A DNA stretch of 64,000 bases, taken from the NCBI RefSeq assembly GCF_900240275.1, contig NZ_LT964761.1, positions 1,136,236-1,200,235 on the forward strand, read 5' to 3'. Made by a program: the position numbers and the translations under genes. Shown one piece after another: positions 1-9,160 of the stretch. This DNA comes from [Lactobacillus] timonensis. GTDB taxonomy: Bacteria > Bacillota > Bacilli > Lactobacillales > Lactobacillaceae. Below the pieces are notes generated by a model. It was not told the origin of the DNA, made no database searches, and was given only the letters and a program-made list of their open reading frames with translations. Numbering within the stretch: position 1 is the first letter of the stretch; each line of letters begins with the position of its first letter.

Positions 1-37
1 CTAGTGCAAAACAGATAGAATCATTATTAGGAGTCAT
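1..37 (-). CDS. ISL3-family transposase, N-terminal 12 codons only (partial)
   Basis: The start codon lies at 35-37 on the minus strand and corresponds exactly to the ATG at 12647 of the intact copy. The reading frame leaves the window at position 1, so it cannot be judged whether this transposase is intact. Confidence 0.85.
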   Translation of the reverse strand, partial: MTPNNDSICFAL

Positions 38-85
38 CCTGAATCATCCTTTCGATAGAAGCTATTTGGTCGTAGATTTTTCCTG

Positions 86-112
86 AAGGGAGTCAGTGAT
101 GGCTCCCTTTTT
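86..112 (+). terminator. IS-borne intrinsic terminator, antisense to the transposase
   Basis: A 10-bp stem (86-95 with 100-109, one G-U pair) is closed by a GTGA tetraloop of the stable GNRA class and followed by TTTTT. It reads outward through the left IS end, so it would stop host transcripts entering the IS antisense to the transposase. The identical element is at 12572-12598 in the complete copy. Confidence 0.7.
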
Positions 113-191
113 GTACGAAAAAATCCCGTTAACAGATTACCACGTTGGCAATCCATCAACAGGATTTAGTGTAGAGCCTGAATTATGAGTG

Positions 192-219
192 CCGGTGGGT
201 TCCCCACCGGTTTTCTTTT
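192..219 (+). terminator. Intrinsic terminator of the gene upstream of the IS (outside window)
   Basis: An 8-bp GC-rich stem CCGGTGGG/CCCACCGG with a three-base loop is followed by TTTTCTTTT. No gene lies between it and the IS, so it most likely ended the gene now on the other side of the IS; nusG is the usual neighbour of rplK, but that is inference. The IS end is 13 bp before the stem. Confidence 0.85.
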
Positions 220-250
220 CCAGTGAAGATGATTGCTCTTTAAGTAAAAA

Positions 251-259
251 TGTGATAGT
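251..259 (+). promoter_or_regulatory. Candidate extended -10 for rplK-rplA
   Basis: TGTGATAGT fits an extended -10 (TG, one base, GATAGT). There is no good -35: the nearest candidate, TTGCTC at 233-238, is poorly spaced. It would give a leader of about 80 nt carrying the L1-type site. Confidence 0.3.
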
Positions 260-283
260 CTACTAAAGTATGTGTTTGACATA

Positions 284-329
284 CTGTGGGAGGGGTAAAT
301 TTCAAGACCCCATCATGACCACATCACAG
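284..329 (+). promoter_or_regulatory. L1-protein binding leader (rRNA mimic) upstream of rplK
   Basis: The RNA can form an outer GTGG/CCAC stem (286-289 with 319-322), an inner GGGG/CCCC stem and an asymmetric 3' loop ending in GA. GTGGGAGG on the 5' side and GACC on the 3' side resemble the L1-stalk helix of 23S rRNA, where L1 binds. L1 is known to repress the L11 operon through such mimicry in E. coli. The same elements recur before rplA at 815-839. Confidence 0.6.
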
Positions 330-348
330 ACTAAGGAGGTTATGTCTC

Positions 349-774
349 GTGGCAAAGAAAGTTGCAAACATTGTCAAGTTGCAAATCCCTGCTGGTGCAG
401 CTACTCCTGCACCGCCAGTTGGTCCTGCTTTAGGGCAAGCTGGTATCAACATCATGGGCTTTACGAAGGAATTCAACGCCCGGACTGCTGATCAAAAGGG
501 GATGCTGATCCCGGTTGTTATTACGGTTTATGAGGATCGTTCATTCGACTTCATCACTAAGACTCCGCCGGCATCAGTTCTGTTGAAGAAGGCCGCTGGT
601 GTTCAACACGGTTCCGGTGAACCTAACACGAAGAAGGTTGCCAAGGTAACCAAGGACCAAGTTAAGGAAATCGCCGAAACTAAGATGCAAGATCTAAACG
701 CAGCTGACGTTGAAGCAGCGATGCGCATGATTGAAGGTACTGCTCGTAGCATGGGCTTCGAAGTCGAAGGCTAA
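349..774 (+). CDS. rplK: 50S ribosomal protein L11
   Basis: L11 (141 aa, normal length) binds the GTPase-associated centre of 23S rRNA in the large subunit. The N-terminal domain shows the family signature around residues 8-40, with the proline-rich [19 protein letters not shown] stretch and then [11 protein letters not shown]. The C-terminal half is the RNA-binding domain. Translation starts at a GTG; the AAGGAGGT at 333-340 is a strong ribosome binding site with correct spacing. The gene is followed 88 bp later by rplA, forming the L11-L1 operon. A structured leader that looks like an L1 target precedes it, so feedback repression by L1 is likely. Confidence 0.98.
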   Translation: MAKKVANIVKLQIPAGAATPAPPVGPALGQAGINIMGFTKEFNARTADQKGMLIPVVITVYEDRSFDFITKTPPASVLLKKAAGVQHGSGEPNTKKVAKVTKDQVKEIAETKMQDLNAADVEAAMRMIEGTARSMGFEVEG

Positions 775-814
775 AGCGATACCGGACGGTTTCACGAAAG
801 TGTAACTGTCTCAA

Positions 815-839
815 GTGGGAGGTAACTCCGTTCGACCAC
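815..839 (+). promoter_or_regulatory. Second L1-type rRNA-mimic hairpin, between rplK and rplA
   Basis: GTGG (815-818) pairs with CCAC (836-839). An inner GGAG-GTAA-CTCC hairpin is offset by an unpaired 3' segment ending in CGA. The GTGGGAGG...GACCAC arrangement matches the site upstream of rplK and the L1 site of 23S rRNA. It lies about 24 nt before the rplA start, just ahead of the ribosome binding site, so L1 could control its own gene directly. Confidence 0.55.
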
Positions 840-862
840 AATTGCAAGGAGGAATACTACAG

Positions 863-1555
863 ATGGCTAAAAAACGTGGTAAGAAGTACCAAGATGCACT
901 GAAGAAGGTTGACAGCAGCAAAGCTTACGCTGTCAAGGATGCAGTGCAGTTAGTTAAGGATATTGATTTTGCTAACTTTGACTCAACTGTTGAAGTAGCA
1001 TTTAAGCTGAACCTGGACACTAAGCAGGCTGACCAACAGCTTCGTGGCGCTGTTGTGCTGCCAAACGGGACTGGTAAGGACCAGACTGTTATCGTGTTTG
1101 CTAAGGGTGAAAAGGCTAAGGCTGCTCAGGAAGCTGGCGCTGACTTTGTTGGTGACGCTGACTTGGCAGAAAAGATTCAAGATGGCTGGTTGGACTTTGA
1201 CGTGGCAATCGCTACGCCAGACATGATGCCAACTGTTGGTCGTCTGGGCCGCATCCTCGGGCCTAAGGGTCTGATGCCAAACCCAAAGACTGGGACGGTA
1301 ACGATGGACGTTGCTCAGGCTGTTTCTGATGCCAAGGCTGGTCAAGTTACTTACCGGACTGACCGCGACGGTAACGTTGCTGTTCCGTTTGGGAAGGCTT
1401 CATTCGACACTGACAAGCTGGTTGAAAACCTGAAGACGCTGGCAGACATCGTCATTAAGGCTCGTCCAGCATCAGTTAAGGGCACTTACATTCAACATGT
1501 TTCGATTGCCTCAACGTTCGGCCCGAGCGTTGAAATCGATCTGGACACATTCTAA
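863..1555 (+). CDS. rplA: 50S ribosomal protein L1
   Basis: L1 (230 aa) forms the mobile stalk at the E site and is an autogenous translational repressor. The protein begins [17 protein letters not shown] and contains the family signature at residues 120-145 ([20 protein letters not shown]). An in-frame upstream extension from 815 exists, but the ATG at 863 has the AAGGAGG at 846-852 and gives the family N-terminus, so I start there. It is the second gene of the rplK-rplA operon and ends at a strong terminator. Unlike in Bacillus, rplJ-rplL do not follow immediately; 7.6 kb of other genes intervene. Confidence 0.97.
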   Translation: MAKKRGKKYQDALKKVDSSKAYAVKDAVQLVKDIDFANFDSTVEVAFKLNLDTKQADQQLRGAVVLPNGTGKDQTVIVFAKGEKAKAAQEAGADFVGDADLAEKIQDGWLDFDVAIATPDMMPTVGRLGRILGPKGLMPNPKTGTVTMDVAQAVSDAKAGQVTYRTDRDGNVAVPFGKASFDTDKLVENLKTLADIVIKARPASVKGTYIQHVSIASTFGPSVEIDLDTF

Positions 1556-1576
1556 TAGTGTTCTAAACAGATGAAA

Positions 1577-1606
1577 GACCGCTTCTTTTGTGAAGCGGCC
1601 TTTTTT
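1577..1606 (+). terminator. Terminator after rplA, usable from both strands
   Basis: The CCGCTTC/GAAGCGG stem with a six-base loop is followed by TTTTTT on the plus strand. On the minus strand the same stem is followed by TCTTTC just beyond the convergent GNAT gene, so it probably serves both. Confidence 0.85.
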
Positions 1607-1610
1607 GTGG

Positions 1611-2105
1611 CTAGAAGTTTTTCAGGTAAGTCTCAAGTGAGCGAAATTCACCCCGAATGTGAGAAATGTTTGTTAATTCGCCGGCATAATGGTAATCATT
1701 TTGCTTGAACAGCTGCTGGCTGGGCTGGTTGCGTTCATAAATATAGGCAACGATCGTCTTAATACCCAGCTGGGGTGCCTGACGGTCAATAAAGTGCAAA
1801 GTAGTGGTCCCGAGGTGCTGATGCTGGAAGTGGTTATCAATGTAGAGTGAGATCTCGGCTGACTGAGAAAAGTTGGGATGCGGCCAAAAAGTTGGTAAGC
1901 CGACCCAGCCGACTACCTGGCCACCTTTTTCAATCACCCATAACGGATGGTGGTTGTCAAACGAGTTGAACCATCTTTGTCGACTAGCAACAGTTTGTTG
2001 TTTATCATCATCGGTTGCGATTCCGTGGATAACTGCCTGGTTATAGATCTCCACTATCCGCGATAGGTCGGCAGCAGTGGCACGACGCCAAATAATTTCT
2101 GCCAT
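1611..2105 (-). CDS. GNAT-family N-acetyltransferase, phosphinothricin-acetyltransferase-like
   Basis: This 164-aa protein looks like the PAT/YwnH branch of GNAT acetyltransferases. The N-terminus (IWRRATAADLSRIVEIYNQAV) is the typical first strand and helix. AEISLYIDNHFQHQHLGTTTL around residues 83-103 matches the acetyl-CoA-binding motif A, although the usual RGxGxG is changed to QHLGT. NQPSQQLFKQNDYHYAGEL is the C-terminal motif B region. Members acetylate amines such as phosphinothricin, methionine derivatives or other amino acids; the substrate here cannot be told. It is a single gene with the ribosome binding site AAGGAG, convergent with rplA and divergent from the pyr operon. Confidence 0.8.
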   Translation of the reverse strand: MAEIIWRRATAADLSRIVEIYNQAVIHGIATDDDKQQTVASRQRWFNSFDNHHPLWVIEKGGQVVGWVGLPTFWPHPNFSQSAEISLYIDNHFQHQHLGTTTLHFIDRQAPQLGIKTIVAYIYERNQPSQQLFKQNDYHYAGELTNISHIRGEFRSLETYLKNF

Positions 2106-2176
2106 ATTTTCATCTCCTTAACTTCTCCATTATGATGTTTTGTGGGAAATTCAACAAGGGGAGAGCTTGGGGGAAC

Positions 2177-2205
2177 TTGACAATTATCTGCGGAGAGGGT
2201 ACATT
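2177..2205 (+). promoter_or_regulatory. Promoter of the pyr operon
   Basis: TTGACA (2177-2182), a 17-bp spacer and TACATT (2200-2205). The transcript would start about 15-20 nt ahead of the PyrR-binding element, matching the usual arrangement of pyr attenuators. Confidence 0.75.
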
Positions 2206-2228
2206 ATGTTCAACAAACCTTTAACGTT

Positions 2229-2331
2229 AGTCCCGTGAGGCTAGCAAGGTGATGACGGATAAAGTGGGTTCCAGAGGTGAACTCCAACCAAACGCCGACA
2301 CTTCCTTCACGGGTGGTGGAGGCGTTTTTTT
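2229..2331 (+). promoter_or_regulatory. PyrR-type pyrimidine attenuator (PyrR binding loop and terminator)
   Basis: AGTCCCGTGAGGCTAGCA, continuing AGG (2229-2249), matches the PyrR-binding consensus of the anti-antiterminator. Its CCCGTGAGG (2232-2240) is complementary, with one bulge, to CCTTCACGGG (2304-2313), forming the antiterminator. The terminator is the aacgcc (2291-2296)/ggcgtt (2321-2326) stem followed by T7. With UMP bound, PyrR is known to stabilise the binding loop and so favour termination before pyrB. No pyrR gene is present here, so PyrR must act in trans. Confidence 0.9.
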
Positions 2332-2356
2332 GTGGAGTAATCCAGAGGAGGATCTC

Positions 2357-3313
2357 ATGAAAACACAGCAACTGGTAGAAAAGAAAAATTTTGTGACCGT
2401 CAAAGACCTGGATGCGCAGAACGCGATGAAGCTGATTAACCGGGCGGAGTACTTTAAGGCTGGCGGAGCAGTAGAAAAACTGACTCAGCCGGTTTACGTT
2501 GCCAACTTATTCTTTGAAAATTCAACCCGGACTCACAATAGTTTTGGGATGGCCGAGCGCAAACTAGGCTTGACCGAACTGCCGGTAGATACCGCTCACA
2601 GTTCAATGAGCAAGGGCGAAACGCTTTATGATACCCTGCTGATGCTCAATGCGTTAGGAGTTGACCTTGCAGTAATGCGGCACTCACAAAATGGCTTTTA
2701 CGAGCCGCTGATCCATCCACAACCTTACCAACACCTGGACATGGGGATTGTCAATGCTGGTGATGGTAACGGTCAGCACCCGTCACAGTGCATGTTGGAT
2801 ATGATGACCATCCACGAACACTTTGGCCACTTTGCGGGACTAAAAGTCGCAATTGTTGGCGATATCCACTATTCTCGGGTGGCCCGCAGCAACATGGAAA
2901 TGCTCAACAAACTGGGCGCCAAGGTTTACTTCTCTGGTCCATCATATTGGTATGACCATCAGTTTGACGCCTATGGAACCTTTTTGCCAATCGACGAACT
3001 GGTGGGCCAAGTTGACGTGCTCAACTTATTGCGGGTGCAGCATGAGCGCCATGCAGGTGATCCTAACGAAAAGTCATTTGACACGGAGCAATACTTCGCC
3101 AAGTACGGAATCAACCAGCAACGCTATGACGCCATGAAAGAGAACGCGATTATTATGCATCCGGGTCCGATTAACCACGGGGTCGAGTTAGCTGGTAACT
3201 TGGTAGAATCACCGAAGTCAGCTTACGTGACCCAGGTTCAAAACGGGGTGTTCATGCGGATGGCAATGCTGGAGAGTGTCATGCGCGGGCGCAATCTAGG
3301 AGGTTTGAAGTAA
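2357..3313 (+). CDS. pyrB: Aspartate carbamoyltransferase catalytic subunit
   Basis: PyrB joins carbamoyl phosphate and aspartate to N-carbamoylaspartate, the first committed step of pyrimidine synthesis. The 318-aa protein has the carbamoyl-phosphate loop [16 protein letters not shown] around residue 55, the [13 protein letters not shown] segment and the [11 protein letters not shown] motif near residue 265. The frame is open upstream through the attenuator, but the ATG at 2357 with AGAGGAGGA just before it is the right start. There is no pyrI, as usual in Firmicutes. It is the first gene of pyrB-pyrC-carA-carB, with pyrC starting on the next base after its stop. Confidence 0.97.
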   Translation: MKTQQLVEKKNFVTVKDLDAQNAMKLINRAEYFKAGGAVEKLTQPVYVANLFFENSTRTHNSFGMAERKLGLTELPVDTAHSSMSKGETLYDTLLMLNALGVDLAVMRHSQNGFYEPLIHPQPYQHLDMGIVNAGDGNGQHPSQCMLDMMTIHEHFGHFAGLKVAIVGDIHYSRVARSNMEMLNKLGAKVYFSGPSYWYDHQFDAYGTFLPIDELVGQVDVLNLLRVQHERHAGDPNEKSFDTEQYFAKYGINQQRYDAMKENAIIMHPGPINHGVELAGNLVESPKSAYVTQVQNGVFMRMAMLESVMRGRNLGGLK

Positions 3314-4618
3314 ATGACAACCCAGCAGCAAACTTTGATTAAGGGCGGTCTAGTTGACGTCATGGGCGAACTGGTTCACGCTGATGTGCTGATTACCGAC
3401 GGACAAATTTCAGCGGTGGGGCGCCGCCTGGTTGACGAACAGCTGTCTGGTAAAGTGATTGATGCGAGCGACTTACTAGTGACACCTGGACTGGTTGATG
3501 TTCATGTTCACTACCGCGAACCGGGTCAAACCTACAAGGAAACCATTCATACCGGGTCACTGGCAGCAGCTCACGGCGGTTTTACCACTGTTGGAGCCAT
3601 GGCCAACGTAGATCCTACACCTGATACGCCGGAGAAGATGAATGAAATGTTGGAGCGTAATGCTCAAGAAGGTGTTATCCACGTTAAACAGTATTCACCG
3701 GTAACTGTTGGCCGGGCAGGCAAAGAAGTAGTTGACTTTGCAACACAACGACAAGCAGGGGCCTTTGCTTTCTCGGATGACGGGAGCGGAATCCAAACGG
3801 CTGGTGTGATGTATCGGGCCCTTCAGCAAGCCGCTGCTACGGATAGCATCGTCGCCGCTCACGTTGAAGATAACTCGTTGACCTTTGGCGGGGTAATTAA
3901 CGCCGGTGATAAAGCCAAACAACTAGGAGTACCGGGAAAGATCAGCGCAAGCGAGACTTCTCAGCTGGCTCGTGACCTCATCCTTTGCCAGGCCACCGGC
4001 GGTCACTACCATATGTGTCATGTGTCAACTAAGGAAAGCCTGGAGCTCGTCCGCATTGCCAAGGAGATGGGGCTTAACGTTACCTGTGAAGTGGCGCCCC
4101 ACCACTTACTACTGAATGACGACGAGATTGTCGGCTGCGATTCAAACTATAAGATGAACCCGCCGCTGCGTCACGAAGAGGACCGTCAGGCATTAATTGG
4201 TGGTCTTTTGGATGGCACCATTGATATGATCGCCACTGACCACGCACCACACGCTGCCAATGAAAAGCCCCATGACGACTTACTGCACGCAGCTAACGGG
4301 ATTACTGGTAGCGAAACTTGTTTCAATAAGCTCTATACCGAGTTTGTGAAGTCAGGAATTTTTCGCCTCGAGCAGCTGTTGCACTGGCTGACTGATGCAC
4401 CGGCGGACGTGTTTAAGATCGAGGAAGCTGGCCGGTTGGCACCTGGTGAACCAGCCGACATTGCGATTTTTGATCTGAAGACGCCGCACGTCTTAAGCAA
4501 CAGTGAATACCTATCCAAGGCTAAGAATACCCCGTTTACTGGTGACACCGTTTACGGGACAACAGTGATGACGATGGTTGACGGTCACGTGGTTTACCAA
4601 AGGGAGGATCGTAAATGA
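3314..4618 (+). CDS. pyrC: Dihydroorotase (class I)
   Basis: PyrC cyclises N-carbamoylaspartate to dihydroorotate. The 434-aa length and the motifs fit the class I bacterial enzyme: [17 protein letters not shown] (about residues 61-77) supplies the first metal ligands, [11 protein letters not shown] and [10 protein letters not shown] supply further histidines, and [10 protein letters not shown] near residue 305 is the last-aspartate motif. The start codon directly abuts the pyrB stop, and the end overlaps carA by four bases (ATGA), indicating tight translational coupling. It should be controlled by the PyrR attenuator upstream of pyrB. Confidence 0.97.
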   Translation: MTTQQQTLIKGGLVDVMGELVHADVLITDGQISAVGRRLVDEQLSGKVIDASDLLVTPGLVDVHVHYREPGQTYKETIHTGSLAAAHGGFTTVGAMANVDPTPDTPEKMNEMLERNAQEGVIHVKQYSPVTVGRAGKEVVDFATQRQAGAFAFSDDGSGIQTAGVMYRALQQAAATDSIVAAHVEDNSLTFGGVINAGDKAKQLGVPGKISASETSQLARDLILCQATGGHYHMCHVSTKESLELVRIAKEMGLNVTCEVAPHHLLLNDDEIVGCDSNYKMNPPLRHEEDRQALIGGLLDGTIDMIATDHAPHAANEKPHDDLLHAANGITGSETCFNKLYTEFVKSGIFRLEQLLHWLTDAPADVFKIEEAGRLAPGEPADIAIFDLKTPHVLSNSEYLSKAKNTPFTGDTVYGTTVMTMVDGHVVYQREDRK

Positions 4619-5715
4619 GTAAAAGATACCTGATTTTAGAGGATGGAACAGTCTTTGAGGGGAAATCTTTCGGGGCTAACCGGTCGACAACGGGAGAAGT
4701 CGTCTTTACTACCGGGATGACTGGTTATCAGGAGGCAATTACTGATCAGTCCTATGCCAACCAGATCCTCGTGTTTACCAACCCGTTAATTGGTAACTAC
4801 GGAGTGACGCTAGATGATTATGAATCCTTACAGCCACATATCAAGGGCGTGATCTGTCGCGAGGTGGCTAACCACCCGTGTAATTGGCGGATGCAAGATA
4901 CCCTGCCGCATTTTTTGGAACAAAATGATATTCCCGGCCTCAAGGGGATTGATACCAGGGAACTTGTCCGCCAGTTGAGAGTTCACGGAACGCTCCGTGG
5001 CCAGCTGACCGATAAGGCAGAAGACGTTGAGGCAATTGTTGCAGAGCTGAAGAAAGTTAACCCAACGGCCAACATTATTCAGGAGGTTTCTACCAAGACA
5101 CCATTCCCTAACCCTGGAACTAAACGCAACATTGTGGTCATCGACTTTGGGCTGAAGAACAGTATTTTACGTGAACTAGCAAAACGCGATTGCAACGTGA
5201 TCGTTTTACCGTACGACACTCCCGCATCCCAGGTTTTGAACTTGAAACCAGACGGGGTCTTACTCAGCAACGGACCTGGCGATCCTAAGGAGATGTCAGT
5301 GGCCTTTCCGATGGTTCGCGAGGTGGAAAAGCACTTGCCGTTATTTGGAATTTGCATGGGGCACCAAGTCTTCGCCCTGGCTAACGGGGCCGATACTTAC
5401 CAAATGAAGTTTGGGCACCGGGGCTTTAACCACCCGGTCCGGGAACTGGCAACCGGAATAATTGCCTTTACTTCACAGAACCATGGTTACGCGGTGGACC
5501 CGCAATCGGTTGAAAAGACACCATTGATGGTGACGCGGGTGGAGATTAACGACAATACCGTGGAGGGTCTCCAGCACCGTCAATATCCGGCATTCTCGGT
5601 TCAATTCCACCCGGATGCTGCACCAGGGCCACACGATGCAGTATCAATTTTTGATGATTTTATGAGTATGGTTGACCAACGGAGAAAGGAAGCTCACGAT
5701 GCCGAAGAGAACTGA
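4615..5715 (+). CDS. carA: Carbamoyl phosphate synthase small (glutaminase) subunit
   Basis: CarA hydrolyses glutamine and channels ammonia to CarB. The N-terminal half is the CarA-specific domain ([17 protein letters not shown]). The C-terminal class I glutamine amidotransferase domain has the nucleophile elbow FGICMGHQ (about residues 244-251) and the catalytic histidine in [13 protein letters not shown]. The third triad position is Asp where most families have Glu (HPE), a conservative change that I recall from other Lactobacillales. Overlaps of 4 bp with pyrC and 17 bp with carB show coupled translation. Being in the pyr operon, it looks like the pyrimidine-type enzyme. Confidence 0.96.
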   Translation: MSKRYLILEDGTVFEGKSFGANRSTTGEVVFTTGMTGYQEAITDQSYANQILVFTNPLIGNYGVTLDDYESLQPHIKGVICREVANHPCNWRMQDTLPHFLEQNDIPGLKGIDTRELVRQLRVHGTLRGQLTDKAEDVEAIVAELKKVNPTANIIQEVSTKTPFPNPGTKRNIVVIDFGLKNSILRELAKRDCNVIVLPYDTPASQVLNLKPDGVLLSNGPGDPKEMSVAFPMVREVEKHLPLFGICMGHQVFALANGADTYQMKFGHRGFNHPVRELATGIIAFTSQNHGYAVDPQSVEKTPLMVTRVEINDNTVEGLQHRQYPAFSVQFHPDAAPGPHDAVSIFDDFMSMVDQRRKEAHDAEEN

Positions 5716-8700
5716 TATTCACAAAATTATGGTGATTGGCTCCGGACCGATCATTATCGGCCAGGCAGCAGAATTCGACTATTCAGGGACGCAGGCATGC
5801 TTGGCCCTGCGCGAAGAAGGTTATGAAACAGTGCTGGTCAACTCCAATCCGGCAACAATTATGACTGATACTGAAATTGCCGACAAGGTTTATATCGAAC
5901 CGCTGACGACGGAATCAGTATCCCGGATCCTCCGTCAGGAATATCCCGATGCGATTCTGCCGACGCTGGGGGGCCAGATTGGCCTGAACCTGGCCGTGTC
6001 ACTTTCCAAGTCGGGGATTCTCGACGAATTAGGCATTGAGTTGCTGGGAACCAAGCTTGATTCGATCGACGAAGCCGAAGACCGCGAAAAGTTTAAGGAA
6101 CTGATGCTAAAGCTGGATGAGCCAGTACCAGCTTCCAAAACAGTGAATACCGTGGATGAGGCCCTAGCATTTGCCGACCAGATCGGCTACCCCGTCATTG
6201 TTCGTCCAGCTTTCACGATGGGCGGAACTGGTGGTGGTATCTGCAAGAATAAGGCGGAACTGTCACGGATTGCTGAAAACGGACTCGACCTCTCGCCAGC
6301 GACCCAGTGTTTGATCGAAAAGTCGATTGCTGGTTACAAGGAAATTGAATTTGAAGTGATGCGCGACGCCAGCGACAACGCGATGGTGGTTTGCTGCATG
6401 GAAAACTTCGACCCGGTTGGCATTCATACTGGTGATTCTATTGTCTTCTCACCATCACAGACGTTGTCTGACCGTGAATACCAGATGCTCCGCGACTGCG
6501 CCCTGAAATTGATTCGTGCCTTAAAGATTGAGGGGGGCTGCAACGTTCAGCTGGCCCTTGATCCGCAAAGCTACCACTATGACGTGATTGAAGTAAACCC
6601 AAGGGTATCCCGTTCTTCAGCACTGGCCTCCAAGGCGACTGGCTACCCGATTGCCAAGATGGCGGCAAAGATCGCGGTGGGCCTCACTCTGGATGAAATT
6701 AAGAACCCGGTTACCGGGACGACCTATGCAGAATTTGAACCGGCCCTGGACTACGTTGTTTGCAAGATCCCTCGTTGGCCGTTTGACAAGTTTACCCGTG
6801 CTAACCGTCGGCTGGGCAGTCAAATGAAGGCGACCGGTGAAGTAATGGCGATTGGCCGCAGTGCTGAAGAAGCATTGCAAAAAGCGGTTCGCTCACTGGA
6901 AATCGACGTCAAAGACCTCTTTTCACCAATGGCGCACGCTGCTTCGGATACTGACCTGGAAGACAAGCTGGTTCACGCGCAAGACGACCGGCTCTTCTAT
7001 CTTGCGGAAGCCTTCCGCCGTAATTATTCTCTGGAGACAGTTCATGAGCTGACCAAGATCACGCCATACTTCCTCGATATTATTGACCACCTGGTCCAAC
7101 TCAAAAAAGAGATTGCTGCTAAGACCAACGACCTGGATGTGCTGAAGCAGGCTAAGCGTTACGGTTTTAGCGACCAGACGATCGCTAACTTATGGGGACA
7201 GACCGCCGATGATGTGCGGCGCTTCCGACTGCAGCACCAACTGGCGCCGGTTTACAAGATGGTTGATACTTGTGCGGCTGAGTTTGAATCGAAGACACCA
7301 TATATGTACAGTACCTACGACCGGGAAAACGAAAGTCAGCAACTATCTGACAAGTCCGTCCTGGTAATTGGTTCCGGCCCTATCCGCATTGGTCAAGGGG
7401 TGGAATTTGACTACGCAACCGTCCACAGTGTTCGGGCAATTCAACGACTAGGTTACAAGGCGATCGTCATCAACTCCAACCCCGAAACTGTTTCAACGGA
7501 CTTCTCTATTTCGGATAAGCTGTACTTTGAACCGCTGACGTTGGAAGAGGTCCTTAACGTTATTGACATTGAAAAACCGCTGGGGGTCATCGTCCAGTTT
7601 GGCGGTCAAACGGCAATCAACCTGGCGGCGGGTCTTCACGCTCACGGCGTTAAGATCCTGGGAACGACGGTAGAAGACCTTGATAAGGCCGAGGACCGGG
7701 AAGAATTTGATGAAACGATTAAACGGCTGCACCTTCATCAGCCAGTTGGGATGACCGCGACTACCCACCAGGGGGTGGTCGATGCGGCTCACCAGATTGG
7801 CTACCCGGTTCTGGTTCGACCATCCTACGTTCTTGGTGGGAAGGCAATGGAAATTGTTTACAGCGACAGTGAGTTAGAGGAATACTTGGCGGAAAATGCT
7901 AATATTGCCACTGACCACCCGATTTTAATTGACTCCTACCTTGACGGGACGGAATGTGAAGTTGACGCTATTTGCGATGGGGAACAGGTCCTCTTGCCAG
8001 GCATTATGGAACATATCGAACATGCCGGGGTCCACTCTGGGGACTCAATGGCCGTTTATCCTTCGCAGACACTGAGCGCCGACGTTAAACAACAGATCGT
8101 GGAAGCAACCAGCAAGTTAGCGATTGCCCTAAAGTGCATCGGGATTATGAACATCCAATTTATCGTCAGTCACGGCCAGGTTTACGTTCTTGAAGCTAAC
8201 CCACGTGCTAGTCGAACGGTGCCGTTCTTAAGCAAGATTACTGGGATCGAGATGGCACAAGTTGCCACCCGGGTGATCCTGGGTCAATCGCTGGCTGAAC
8301 AAGGCTACCCGAATGGGTTGGCGCCAGAGCCGGCTGATGTTTATGTCAAGGCACCGGTTTTCAGCTTTAATAAACTAGCTGACGTTGACTCATACCTGGG
8401 ACCGGAAATGAAGTCGACTGGGGAAGTCATGGGAGCTGACCAGACTTTCCAGAAAGCACTGATGAAGGCCTTTGCTGGCGCAAAGATGCAAATTCCGGAC
8501 AACGGTACGGTTCTTCTGACGATTGAAGATAACGACAAACAGAAGATTCTGCCATTAGCTAAGCGTTTTGCTACTATCGGCTACCGGATCATGGCCACAG
8601 CAGGGACTGCTAAGTTCTTGCAAGGACACGGCCTGCATGTCGAGATGGTCACAAAAGTTCATGAAGATCGGACCAGCCACCACAACATCTTGCAGGCTAT

Positions 8701-8905
8701 TGAAGATGGCAAGGTTGACTTGGTCATCAACACGATGGGACATGACCTAGAAAAAACATCGGACGGCTTTATCATCCGGCAGGTCGCAATTTCTTACAAT
8801 GTACCGTTGCTGACCGCGCTTGACACTGTTGATGCGCTGCTTAAGGCGCTGGAATCACGTAGCTTTTATGTTCACCCAGTCCAGACTAACCGTGGTGAAA
8901 AATAG
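5699..8905 (+). CDS. carB: Carbamoyl phosphate synthase large subunit
   Basis: CarB (1068 aa) makes carbamoyl phosphate from bicarbonate, ammonia and two ATP. Two homologous halves are visible: the first starts [22 protein letters not shown] and the second, near residue 553, [20 protein letters not shown], each followed by an ATP-grasp domain ([10 protein letters not shown] and [10 protein letters not shown] loops). The C-terminal allosteric methylglyoxal-synthase-like domain begins around residue 940. I start at the ATG at 5699, with ribosome binding site GGAGAAAGGA, rather than the TTG at 5672. The gene overlaps carA by 17 bp and ends the operon; pyrD, pyrF and pyrE are not here. Confidence 0.97.
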   Translation: MPKRTDIHKIMVIGSGPIIIGQAAEFDYSGTQACLALREEGYETVLVNSNPATIMTDTEIADKVYIEPLTTESVSRILRQEYPDAILPTLGGQIGLNLAVSLSKSGILDELGIELLGTKLDSIDEAEDREKFKELMLKLDEPVPASKTVNTVDEALAFADQIGYPVIVRPAFTMGGTGGGICKNKAELSRIAENGLDLSPATQCLIEKSIAGYKEIEFEVMRDASDNAMVVCCMENFDPVGIHTGDSIVFSPSQTLSDREYQMLRDCALKLIRALKIEGGCNVQLALDPQSYHYDVIEVNPRVSRSSALASKATGYPIAKMAAKIAVGLTLDEIKNPVTGTTYAEFEPALDYVVCKIPRWPFDKFTRANRRLGSQMKATGEVMAIGRSAEEALQKAVRSLEIDVKDLFSPMAHAASDTDLEDKLVHAQDDRLFYLAEAFRRNYSLETVHELTKITPYFLDIIDHLVQLKKEIAAKTNDLDVLKQAKRYGFSDQTIANLWGQTADDVRRFRLQHQLAPVYKMVDTCAAEFESKTPYMYSTYDRENESQQLSDKSVLVIGSGPIRIGQGVEFDYATVHSVRAIQRLGYKAIVINSNPETVSTDFSISDKLYFEPLTLEEVLNVIDIEKPLGVIVQFGGQTAINLAAGLHAHGVKILGTTVEDLDKAEDREEFDETIKRLHLHQPVGMTATTHQGVVDAAHQIGYPVLVRPSYVLGGKAMEIVYSDSELEEYLAENANIATDHPILIDSYLDGTECEVDAICDGEQVLLPGIMEHIEHAGVHSGDSMAVYPSQTLSADVKQQIVEATSKLAIALKCIGIMNIQFIVSHGQVYVLEANPRASRTVPFLSKITGIEMAQVATRVILGQSLAEQGYPNGLAPEPADVYVKAPVFSFNKLADVDSYLGPEMKSTGEVMGADQTFQKALMKAFAGAKMQIPDNGTVLLTIEDNDKQKILPLAKRFATIGYRIMATAGTAKFLQGHGLHVEMVTKVHEDRTSHHNILQAIEDGKVDLVINTMGHDLEKTSDGFIIRQVAISYNVPLLTALDTVDALLKALESRSFYVHPVQTNRGEK

Positions 8906-8928
8906 TTACTAATTGAAACTAAAGACTG

Positions 8929-8972
8929 GGAATCTGACTCCGTTATGGGACAGAGTCAAATTCCTTTTCTTT
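8929..8972 (+). terminator. Terminator of the pyr operon
   Basis: GGAATCTGACTC (8929-8940) pairs with GAGTCAAATTCC (8953-8964), one mismatch, followed by TTTTCTTTT. It separates carB from the rplJ promoter. Confidence 0.85.
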
Positions 8973-8976
8973 TCCC

Positions 8977-9005
8977 TTGTCAGGGACCGGATAATATGGT
9001 AAAGT
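8977..9005 (+). promoter_or_regulatory. Promoter of rplJ-rplL
   Basis: TTGTCA (8977-8982), a 17-bp spacer and TAAAGT (9000-9005). It lies directly after the pyr terminator and just before the L10 leader. Confidence 0.55.
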
Positions 9006-9011
9006 CTAGTA

Positions 9012-9122
9012 GTTGATTTAAATATGACTCTGCCTAAGACTCAGGTGGCGCAAGCCTTAATCTTCTGCCTGCCGAGGAAGAATAAAATTCCTTCTCTATG
9101 TCTGCGGTCATAGGGATTTTTT
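9012..9122 (+). promoter_or_regulatory. L10 leader with terminator (rplJ-rplL attenuator)
   Basis: The leader contains the conserved block CTCAGGTGGCGCAAGCCTTA and following GC-rich arms typical of the Firmicute L10 leader. It ends in a 7-bp stem CTCTATG/CATAGGG (9094-9100 with 9109-9115) followed by ATTTTTT, an intrinsic terminator 38 nt before rplJ. In B. subtilis the L10-L12 complex binds this leader and promotes termination; the same is inferred here. Confidence 0.8.
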
Positions 9123-9160
9123 AATCCTAATCTTCAATTTGCGTTCAGGAGGTGAAATCA

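Larger units (their letters stand above)
1..178 (-). mobile_element. ISL3-family insertion sequence, terminal 178 bp (rest outside window)
   Basis: This segment is the reverse complement of 12506-12683, the left end of the complete IS copy in this window. I see one mismatch (position 128 against 12556) and no indels. It carries the left inverted repeat (outer end at 178), the transposase 5' untranslated region and the first codons of the transposase. The likely 8-bp target duplication would be 179-186 (tgaattat), but its partner lies outside the window. A window edge inside an IS is also what a contig break would look like. Confidence 0.93.

Noticed and set aside
2249-2356. Upstream 36-codon extension of the pyrB reading frame
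   Set aside because: It runs through the PyrR attenuator and has no ribosome binding site; the ATG at 2357 has one.
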